From positions 749,001 to 813,000 of the forward strand of contig CP110972.1 in the NCBI GenBank assembly GCA_028869255.1: a stretch of DNA of 64,000 nt, given 5' to 3'. Numbering within the stretch: the stretch's first letter is position 1; each line of letters begins with the position of its first letter. Of the stretch, positions 57,278 to 64,000 are shown in pieces. Both the position numbers and the translations under genes were made by a program. Source of the DNA: Pseudomonas poae. Lineage in GTDB: Bacteria > Pseudomonadota > Gammaproteobacteria > Pseudomonadales > Pseudomonadaceae. Below the pieces are notes generated by a model. That model was not told the origin of the DNA. It did no database searches and saw only the letters and a list, made by a program, of their open reading frames with translations.

Positions 57278-57305
57278 ATGCGTACCCTTAATGAAGGGTA
57301 CGCAT
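57278..57305. terminator. Perfect 12-bp stem-loop between convergent genes
   Basis: ATGCGTACCCTT and AAGGGTACGCAT are separated by AATG. There is no T tract on either side. It stands between the phhR and toxin-like gene ends and may act in both directions or bind a protein. Confidence 0.65.
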
Positions 57306-57336
57306 CCAGTGACTCGCAGCTCAGCGTGGCGGATAG

Positions 57337-59573
57337 TTAAGTTGCCTTGGGCCCTGCGTTTGCCGCGAGGGAGGTATGGGGTTTGATTTCGAACAGCATG
57401 TTTTCGAGCGTGTCGCGTGTGGCTTGCAGGGCGTTGATCTCGGCAGGAACAGGGACCTTCTCGAGCGCCTTGACTGCTTGCGCAAGGTTGTCTTGTAGTT
57501 CGACTACCTTATCGTTCGGCAGGGTGGGGTTTCTTTTCTGATATAGATTGTTGGCGATCTGGTATTTGTTCCTGGCTTCCTGTGCGGTGGACGTTGCTCT
57601 GCCATAGCTCGCGTCTGCCTTGAGGTAGGCGTCATTGATCTTGGTGAATAACTTATCAATGGTGCTCTGGGAGTTGTTCTCCAGAATCGCACGTTGTCGG
57701 TTGGCACCGGTTGCAAGGGGCGAGTTTGACAAGCCTTTACTGCTGGGCAGCAATTCGCCGCTCTGCCAACCTGCGCGTTGACGTTGCAGCGCCGCAATTG
57801 CGTTGTTCGCATCATGGGTGACGAAGAGCTCTTTGGGGGAGGTCTTCAAGGCCTTATGCACGCTGACGATTTTTTGCTCGATGGACGCCACATGTTTATC
57901 AATGCGAAGCTGGCTGGCGCTCAGGGGTTTTGGGGCGCCAATCGGTTTTACGGGAGCGCCGGCCGAGGGGGCTTTGGGGAGTGGGTTTTTGCCGGCGTTC
58001 GTGACGCCCTTGGCCACTTTGAACACCCCGCGGCCCACCAATGGAAGGGCATTCAGCGCACCAAACGTAATACGTTGTGCGGCTCCAGGCTTACCGTCCC
58101 GGGCATCCTTGATGCCTTCGCCCACTTCGATCGCGCCATGAGTGGCAAGCGCCACTGCAGCAAACACGCCGATGGGCCCTGGAATAAATGTGGCGGCAAT
58201 GGCGCCCATGGACAGGAGGCCATTGCCCAGTGTTTTTGCCGCATCCAGAAGCAGGCCTTCCGTGACCTGCTTGTTGCTGACGAACTGTTCACTGATGTCG
58301 TTAAGACGATGTTCGCCCCAGCGACGGCCGGACTCGTAAAAGGGGTCGCCATCGTGGCGCACCCCACGCACAATCGACTGATCCTGGCGGGATTCAGGCC
58401 AGTCATTGGGGCCAAAGCGACGGTAACCATCGCCGACATTCCTCATGACCCTTTTGACCTCGTCGTGATCCGCCATTTGAAAATGCTCAAGGAAGGCGTC
58501 CTTGGCGTTGGGTAGCGAAAACTGCTTTCTCAACCAGTCATGCATCTTGCCGGGATTTTCGAACGGATGGATGGGCGAAGAGTTGCCCGGCAGGTACAGC
58601 AGTGTGCGCGAGGTCTTCTTGTCTACGGCGTAGAAGATATCGGTGGATGCGCGGCCGTTCAACGTCAAGAATTTGGTTTCCACCTGGGGGTCGAGACGGT
58701 GGTCATGGATATCATCGAACAGTGAGAGCTGGTCCCTGGGTTTATTGCCCGCGCCTGCCACCCGTCTGGCGAGTTCCATGTCGTCATCGTCCAGGCTGCT
58801 TTCCTGATGTTGGGTTTCGGCGGCATTGATAAACGCTATTTTCGAAAGGTTCTTTCGCGCCAACTCACCTTTACTTATCTCGGCGCTCAGGTACGCACGG
58901 TACGGCACGCTATAAGAGGTGTCCCAGACCGCCTGTTGAAAGTCTTTTACCGAGACTGGTATGCGGTTGGAGGCATCGTAGTTGTCAGGTGATGACGCCG
59001 CAGGCTCGGTGTAGATGCCTTGGTAAAAGCGGGTTTTCTGATCGGGCGTTGTATCAAATTGTCTTTCGAATACCGGGCCCTTGGTGATGGGGATCTGCTT
59101 CTGGGTTTTGAGGGACACTTCAGGGTCGTACTGCTCATCGCCTCGGAGTACATCCACAACGTCTGTTTTGTCGGTGTGTTGCAGGTTTCTTTGCGCGACC
59201 TCGGTCAGGGTCTGTTTGCTGATGATCTGAGCAGGATAGGGCGGTGTATGCCCGTGTTTGTTATAGGCGAAGGTGACCACGAACGTCGTGTCGGGATCAA
59301 CGTCGCGTCCAAACTTTTCCTTGAGTTGTTTTTTGACGATTTCAGCAGTGAATTGGTCGGCTGATTTCGGCGGCACGGCGTGGCTCAATACGTACTCATC
59401 CAGCTCCAGGTTAGCCGCAAGGCCGCTAGGCTGCACGGATTCCAGGGTTCCTTCAGGGGCCAGGACCTGGCCTGTCGCGGTAGTTTGATTGAGCGATGTC
59501 TGGGGGGTGGCAGCTCGTTACCCGAGATCGCCGGTAAGTGAGAGTGCTGCGTGTTGCTGATAGGTGTGATCAT
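57337..59573 (-). CDS. DUF6543 / dermonecrotic-toxin-like protein, frameshifted as read
   Basis: The main frame has features of the Pseudomonas dermonecrotic-toxin (DUF6543) proteins: FYAVDKKTSRTLLYLPGNSSPIHPFENPGKMHDWLRKQF, FLEHFQMADHDEV, then a hydrophobic segment (MGAIAATFIPGPIGVFAAVALATHGAIEVGEGI) and a charged helical C-terminus. The start MITPISNTQHSHLPAISGNELPPP lies in another frame. One more C in the six-C run (plus-strand G 59502-59507) joins them into 745 residues. GC is lower than in neighbours. No Sec signal or immunity gene is recognised. A toxin or effector role is inferred. Confidence 0.72.
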
Positions 59574-59621
59574 CCTGATACGCCTGTTTGGTTGGATTTC
59601 ACCAGTGAGTAGCGCCAGCCC

Positions 59622-59819
59622 TCAATTGAGTTCCTGCCAAACACATATCGACGTAATTCCGTCGTCCATGCGGTTGTTCACGCTTATCAGCAGCCCTCGA
59701 TACCTCCCACGTTCATCTGTGCTTGCCGCTAGCGGCATAAGTCCGCCGTTTTTACGTCTTTGCCCAACGCCATAAAAACCTGTTCGCCCGGTAAACCCCT
59801 TGCCCTGCTTGGGTTTCAT
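59622..59819 (-). other. Possible small gene or gene remnant upstream of toxin
   Basis: A 65-residue frame (MKPKQGKGFTGRTGFYGVG, later GRYRGLLISVNNRMDDGITSICVWQELN) lies on the toxin strand, 48 bases before it. The composition is protein-like but there is no ribosome site. It may be a remnant of a larger accessory gene. Apart from it, the gap 59574-59906 shows only the flgF leader. Confidence 0.3.
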
Positions 59820-59906
59820 TGAAGTTTCAAAAGTTGGTTCGCAAATTGCTTAAGCCTCATCAGTACAGCGGTGGGCGGCAAGCGTCCGTCAGAAAGAGGA
59901 ATGAGC

Positions 59907-60647
59907 GTGGACAAGTACCTTTATGTGGCAATGACCGGCGCCAGCCAGAATGCTCTGGCGCAGAAGGCCCATGCCAACAACCTGGCGAACATTTCCACCA
60001 ATGGTTTCCAGCGTGACCTGGAACAGGCGCGTTCGATGCCGGTATTCGGTGACAGCTTTCCGGCGCGGGCGTTTGCCATGACCGAGCGCCCAGCCACCGA
60101 CTTTACCCCGGGCGCGATGATCGAAACCGGTCGCGACCTCGATGTGGCGGTGAACGGCGACGGCTGGATGGCCGTGCAAACCCCGGACGGCAGTGAAGCC
60201 TACGTGCGCAGCGCCAGCATGAACGTCGATGCACTGGGCGTGCTGCGGGCCGGCAACGGCATGCCGATCATGGGCAACGGTGGTCCGATTGCCGTGCCGC
60301 CCGAGCAGAAAATCGAGGTCGGCGCCGACGGCACCATCAGCATCCGCGCCATGGGCGAAGGCCCGCGTGTGATGGCTGAAGTGGACCGCATCAAGCTGGT
60401 CCAGCCGGACCTCAAGAATATGAATAAGGGCCTGGATGGCACCATCCACACCAAGGATGGCCAGCCGGCGCAGGCCGATGCGAACGTCAAGCTGACCTCG
60501 GGCTTCCTGCAGGCGAGCAACGTCAATGCGGTGGAAGAAATGACCGCGGTGCTCGCGCTTTCCAAGCAGTTCGAGCTGCACATCAAGATGATGAACAGCG
60601 CTAAAGAAGACGACCAGGCGATGACGCGCGTCCTGGCAATGACCTGA
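59907..60647 (+). CDS. flgF: Flagellar basal-body rod protein FlgF
   Basis: FlgF is a proximal rod subunit. The 246-residue protein has the N-terminal rod motif ALAQKAHANNLANISTNGFQRD and the C-terminal FLQASNVNAVEEMTAVLALSKQFELHIKMM. GTG at 59907 is chosen because AGAGGA stands six bases before it; ATG 59901 directly touches that site, which would not work. MDKYLYVAMTGASQN is also the usual start of Pseudomonas FlgF. Confidence 0.94.
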   Translation: MDKYLYVAMTGASQNALAQKAHANNLANISTNGFQRDLEQARSMPVFGDSFPARAFAMTERPATDFTPGAMIETGRDLDVAVNGDGWMAVQTPDGSEAYVRSASMNVDALGVLRAGNGMPIMGNGGPIAVPPEQKIEVGADGTISIRAMGEGPRVMAEVDRIKLVQPDLKNMNKGLDGTIHTKDGQPAQADANVKLTSGFLQASNVNAVEEMTAVLALSKQFELHIKMMNSAKEDDQAMTRVLAMT

Positions 60648-60712
60648 TTGACGCTTCACTAAACTAATTTTGCGGCGCAGCGCCAACAAACAGGCGCACG
60701 AAGGAGAACAGC

Positions 60713-61498
60713 ATGCTTCCGGCTCTATGGGTTGCCAAAACAGGTCTGTCCGCCCAGGACACCAACCTGACCACCATTTCCAACAACTTGGCCAACGTGT
60801 CGACCACGGGTTTCAAACGTGATCGCGCCGAGTTTCAGGACTTGCTCTATCAGATCAAACGCCAGCCAGGCGCCCAGTCGACCCAGGACAGCGAGCTACC
60901 GTCGGGCCTGCAATTGGGTACCGGTGTGCAGATCGTCGGCACCCAAAAGAACTTCACCGCCGGTAACTTGCAGCAAACCGGCCAGCCGCTGGATATGGCG
61001 ATCAACGGCAAAGGATTCTTCCAGATTCTGCAGCCGGATGGCACCACCTCGTACACTCGTGACGGCACCTTCCACCTGGACTCCAATGGCCAGATCGTGA
61101 CGGCCAACGGCTTTGCTTTGGAGCCGGCTATCGTCGTCCCCAACAACGCCCAGACCTTCACCGTCGGCAACGATGGCACCGTGTCCATCACCGTGGCTGG
61201 CAACCCGGCGTCGCAAGTGATCGGCAACCTGCAAACCGCCGACTTCATCAACCAGGCCGGCCTACAGGCCATAGGTAACAACCTGTTCCTGGAAACTGCC
61301 TCCAGCGGCGCGCCGCAAATCGGCACCCCTGGCCTGAACGGTTTCGGTACCACGCTGCAAAGCACCCTGGAAACCTCCAACGTGAGCACGGTTGAGGAGA
61401 TGGTCAACATGATCACCACCCAGCGCGCCTACGAGATGAACTCTAAGGTGATTTCCACCGCCGACCAGATGCTTTCGTTCGTAACGCAGAATCTGTAA
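60713..61498 (+). CDS. flgG: Flagellar basal-body rod protein FlgG
   Basis: FlgG forms the distal rod. The 261-residue protein has the rod signature SAQDTNLTTISNNLANVSTTGFKRDRAEFQDLLYQ, with FlgG-type insertion residues after it. The C-terminal helix is LETSNVSTVEEMVNMITTQRAYEMNSKVISTADQML. AAGGAGAA precedes the ATG. It follows flgF by 65 bases. Confidence 0.97.
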   Translation: MLPALWVAKTGLSAQDTNLTTISNNLANVSTTGFKRDRAEFQDLLYQIKRQPGAQSTQDSELPSGLQLGTGVQIVGTQKNFTAGNLQQTGQPLDMAINGKGFFQILQPDGTTSYTRDGTFHLDSNGQIVTANGFALEPAIVVPNNAQTFTVGNDGTVSITVAGNPASQVIGNLQTADFINQAGLQAIGNNLFLETASSGAPQIGTPGLNGFGTTLQSTLETSNVSTVEEMVNMITTQRAYEMNSKVISTADQMLSFVTQNL

Positions 61499-61551
61499 TC
61501 AAGTCTATGGGGCGCCCTTGAAGGCGCCTGCAACACCGTGAGGTAAGGGTC

Positions 61552-62247
61552 ATGAATCGCTATGTTTCCGTTCTGGCATTGAGTGGGATTGCCGTGCTCG
61601 CGGGCTGTGTCGCCCCGACGCCAAAACCCAATGACCCGTACTACGCACCGGTGTTGCCGCGCACGCCGCTGCCGGCGGCTGCCAACAATGGCTCGATCTA
61701 TCAGGCCGGTTTCGAACAGAACCTGTACAGCGACCGCAAGGCGTTCCGCGTGGGTGACATCATTACCATCACCCTGAACGAACGGACGCAGGCCAGCAAG
61801 AACGCCAACTCCCAGATCGACAAGACTAGCAAGACCGCCATCGGCCTGACCTCTCTGTTCGGCGCAGGGGTGAACACTAACAACCCATTGGGCAGCGGTG
61901 ACCTGAGCCTCAATGCCGGCTACAGCGGCGACCGCGCCACCAACGGCAAGAGTGCGGCGGCGCAGGGTAATACGCTGACCGGTTCGATTACCGTGACCGT
62001 GGCGGATGTGCTGCCCAATGGCATCATTGCCATTCGCGGTGAAAAGTGGATGACCCTTAACACCGGTGACGAGTTGGTGCGCATCGCCGGGATGGTACGT
62101 GCCGATGACATCGCCACCGACAACACCGTGTCGTCGACGCGGATTGCCGATGCTCGCATTACCTACTCGGGTACGGGTTCGTTTGCTGACGCGAGTCAGC
62201 CGGGCTGGTTCGACCGTTTCTTCCTTAGCCCGCTGTTCCCTTTCTAG
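61552..62247 (+). CDS. flgH: Flagellar L-ring lipoprotein FlgH
   Basis: FlgH forms the outer-membrane bushing. The 231-residue lipoprotein (signal ending IAVLAGC, C19) has [51 protein letters not shown] and the family's C-terminal [22 protein letters not shown] precedes the ATG. Its stop touches the flgI frame. Confidence 0.97.
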   Translation: MNRYVSVLALSGIAVLAGCVAPTPKPNDPYYAPVLPRTPLPAAANNGSIYQAGFEQNLYSDRKAFRVGDIITITLNERTQASKNANSQIDKTSKTAIGLTSLFGAGVNTNNPLGSGDLSLNAGYSGDRATNGKSAAAQGNTLTGSITVTVADVLPNGIIAIRGEKWMTLNTGDELVRIAGMVRADDIATDNTVSSTRIADARITYSGTGSFADASQPGWFDRFFLSPLFPF

Positions 62248-63363
62248 GTGGCCACTTTGAAACTCAAACAGCTGATGGCGGCGGCACTCCTGCTGAGCTT
62301 GAGCGCAGTTGCCCAGGCCGAACGCCTGAAAGACATCGCCAGCATCTCCGGCGTGCGTTCCAACCAGTTGATCGGCTACGGCTTGGTCGTGGGGCTCAAC
62401 GGTACGGGTGACCAGACCACCCAGACCCCGTTCACCCTGCAGACCTTCAACAACATGCTCTCGCAGTTCGGCATCAAGGTGCCGGCGGGTTCGGGCAACG
62501 TGCAGCTCAAAAACGTCGCGGCCGTGTCGATCAGTGCCGACTTGCCGGCGTTCTCCAAGCCGGGGCAGGTGGTGGATATCACCGTGTCGTCCATCGGTAA
62601 CTCGAAAAGCCTGCGTGGCGGCACCTTGCTGATGACGCCGCTCAAAGGTATCGACGGCAACGTCTACGCCATCGCCCAGGGCAACCTGGTGGTCGGTGGT
62701 TTTGACGCCGAGGGCCGTGACGGTTCGAAGATCACCGTGAACGTGCCGTCGGCCGGTCGTATTCCCGGCGGCGCCACGGTTGAACGCACCGTGCCGAGCG
62801 GTTTCAACCAGGGCAACAGCCTGACCTTGAACCTCAACCGCTCCGACTTCACTACCGCCAAGCGCGTGGTCGACAAGATCAACGACATGCTCGGCCCTGG
62901 CGTGGCCCAGGCCATCGACGGCGGCTCGATCCGCGTCACCGCGCCGCTCGACCCAAGCCAGCGTGTCGACTACCTGTCGATCCTGGAAAACCTCGAAGTC
63001 GACCCGGGCCAAGCAGTGGCCAAGGTCATCATCAATTCGCGTACCGGTACCATCGTGATCGGCCAGAACGTCAAGGTCTCGCCGGCGGCGGTGACCCACG
63101 GCAGCCTGACCGTGACCATCACCGAAGACCCGATCGTCAGCCAGCCTGGGCCGTTGTCCAATGGCCAGACAGCGGTCGTGCCGCGCTCGCGGGTGAATGC
63201 TCAGCAAGAAGCCAAGCCGATGTTCAAGTTCGGCCCCGGCACCACCCTGGATGAGATTGTCCGTGCGGTGAACCAGGTGGGCGCAGCCCCAGGCGACTTG
63301 ATGGCGATCCTCGAAGCTCTGAAACAGGCCGGCGCTTTGCAAGCCGACCTGATCGTGATCTGA
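62248..63363 (+). CDS. flgI: Flagellar P-ring protein FlgI
   Basis: FlgI forms the periplasmic ring around the rod. The protein (about 368-371 residues) has a signal peptide ([19 protein letters not shown]) and [31 protein letters not shown]. The conserved C-terminus is [22 protein letters not shown]. The start is GTG 62248, directly after the flgH stop, or TTG 62257, which has AGGTGG five bases before it. The latter has the better ribosome site. Both give the same mature protein. Confidence 0.95.
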   Translation: MATLKLKQLMAAALLLSLSAVAQAERLKDIASISGVRSNQLIGYGLVVGLNGTGDQTTQTPFTLQTFNNMLSQFGIKVPAGSGNVQLKNVAAVSISADLPAFSKPGQVVDITVSSIGNSKSLRGGTLLMTPLKGIDGNVYAIAQGNLVVGGFDAEGRDGSKITVNVPSAGRIPGGATVERTVPSGFNQGNSLTLNLNRSDFTTAKRVVDKINDMLGPGVAQAIDGGSIRVTAPLDPSQRVDYLSILENLEVDPGQAVAKVIINSRTGTIVIGQNVKVSPAAVTHGSLTVTITEDPIVSQPGPLSNGQTAVVPRSRVNAQQEAKPMFKFGPGTTLDEIVRAVNQVGAAPGDLMAILEALKQAGALQADLIVI

Positions 63364-63367
63364 GACC

Positions 63368-64000
63368 ATGGCCATGGATATGCGCAAGAGCGGGATCACC
63401 AGCACGGCGGACTCGGGGTCCTACTCCGACCTGAACCGGCTTAATCAGCTCAAGGTCGGCGCCGACAAGAACAGCGAAGGCAACATGCGCAAAGTGGCGC
63501 AGGAGTTCGAGTCGCTGTTCTTGAGCGAGATGCTCAAGTCGATGCGTTCGGCCACCGAGGCCCTGGGCAAGGACAACCCGCTGAACACCCCTGCGGCCAA
63601 GCAGTACCAGGAAATGTACGACCAGCAGCTGGCGGTTTCGATGTCTCGCGAAGGCGGCGGTATTGGCCTGGCCGATGTGCTGATGCGCCAGATGCAGAAG
63701 AACAAGCCGGTGGCTGCCGAGGCGGCCACCTTGCAAGGCCCGGCCGCCGCAGAGCCTGCGAAGAAAGTCGATGTGCCTACGCCGATTGCCGCCGGCACTC
63801 AGGCCGAAGGCCCGCTGGGCCGTTCCAATGGCCAGCGCCCGCTGTGGGCTTACCGTGTGGAAGTGCCCGCAGGCACCAGCGCCCACAGCAACGATATGGC
63901 GCTGATGAACCAGCGTCGTATCGCCTTGCCAAGCAAGCTGACTGATCGGCTGTTGGCCGGGATCGTGCCGAGCACGGACGCCGCCACCGTGGCCCCGGCC
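63368..64000 (+). CDS. flgJ: Flagellar rod-assembly protein FlgJ, C-terminus cut by window edge
   Basis: FlgJ caps the growing rod and, through a C-terminal peptidoglycan hydrolase, opens the murein layer. The visible 211 residues include the rod-cap domain (NMRKVAQEFESLFLSEMLKSMRSATEALGKDNPL, then QYQEMYDQQLAVSMSREGGGIGLADVLMRQM) and a proline/alanine-rich linker. The hydrolase domain lies beyond the edge. ATG 63368 is 4 bases after the flgI stop. Confidence 0.94.
   Translation, partial: MAMDMRKSGITSTADSGSYSDLNRLNQLKVGADKNSEGNMRKVAQEFESLFLSEMLKSMRSATEALGKDNPLNTPAAKQYQEMYDQQLAVSMSREGGGIGLADVLMRQMQKNKPVAAEAATLQGPAAAEPAKKVDVPTPIAAGTQAEGPLGRSNGQRPLWAYRVEVPAGTSAHSNDMALMNQRRIALPSKLTDRLLAGIVPSTDAATVAPA

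Noticed and set aside
61429..63405. 658-residue open frame on the minus strand across flgG-flgI
   Set aside because: It is antisense to three certain flagellar genes and is low-complexity Arg/His/Gly-rich.

Overview
The window is a stretch of a Pseudomonas chromosome, most likely from the P. fluorescens group. The evidence is high-GC coding sequence, the gbuA/gbuR guanidinobutyrate locus, the phhRABC phenylalanine locus, the aerobic-type cobalamin gene order, a polar-flagellar flgF-J operon, and many paired REP sequences of two families (cores GCGGGCTTGCTCGCG and GCTGGCTTGCCTGCGATAG). There are no tRNAs, rRNAs, CRISPR arrays or recognisable insertion sequences.

Layout. 1-5.0 kb: the guanidinobutyrate operon on the minus strand (gbuA, an NTF2-like gene, an NCS1 permease and a truncated SSS symporter), facing its LysR regulator gbuR. 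5-12 kb: DTW-domain protein, cysM, rlmD, relA, mazG and a DUF2058 gene. 12-15.2 kb: small protein, DUF3108 protein, purN and purM. 15.5-20.1 kb: DUF2066 protein, AI-2E-family permease, hda and two NlpC/P60 lipoproteins. 20.3-21.6 kb: a sorbosone-dehydrogenase-like lipoprotein. 21.7-31.4 kb: a cobalamin riboswitch, then cobO-cobB-bluB-cbiB-cobD-cobQ and, after a repeat cluster, cobU-cobT-cobC-cobS, almost all with overlapping stop and start codons. 31.4-33.8 kb: a MarR/MFS/39-residue protein/glutathione peroxidase cassette. 33.9-37.8 kb: FadL-type porin and several small genes. 37.9-47.1 kb: rmuC, a 1156-residue SSS-histidine kinase-receiver fusion, DUF454, UPF0149, recQ and a SlyA/MarR-type regulator. 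47.2-52.9 kb: a PlpD-type patatin autotransporter, SelT/W-like protein, small membrane protein, EamA transporter, AraC regulator and an LpxH-like phosphoesterase. 53-57.3 kb: phhCBA and divergent phhR. 57.3-59.8 kb: a lower-GC DUF6543/dermonecrotic-toxin-like gene. 59.9-64 kb: flgF-G-H-I and the start of flgJ.

The most striking whole-window feature is eight genes each broken by one single-base indel, nearly all in short G/C runs: purM, the AI-2E permease, the MFS transporter, a lysozyme-like gene, DUF454, plpD, phhR and the DUF6543 gene. Restoring one base gives a full-length family-like product each time. Because the set includes purM and phhR, and errors go in both directions, sequence or assembly error is the likeliest explanation; real mutation or phase variation cannot be excluded for individual genes. 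I give each as one spanning gene.

No wholly new defence or mobile system was recognised. The best candidates for new biology are the MarR/MFS cassette with repeated operators and a possibly leaderless regulator, its 39-residue membrane protein, the toxin-like gene next to the flagellar operon, a DnaA-box cluster next to an AT-rich tract, and a REP sequence that has become coding in cobB.
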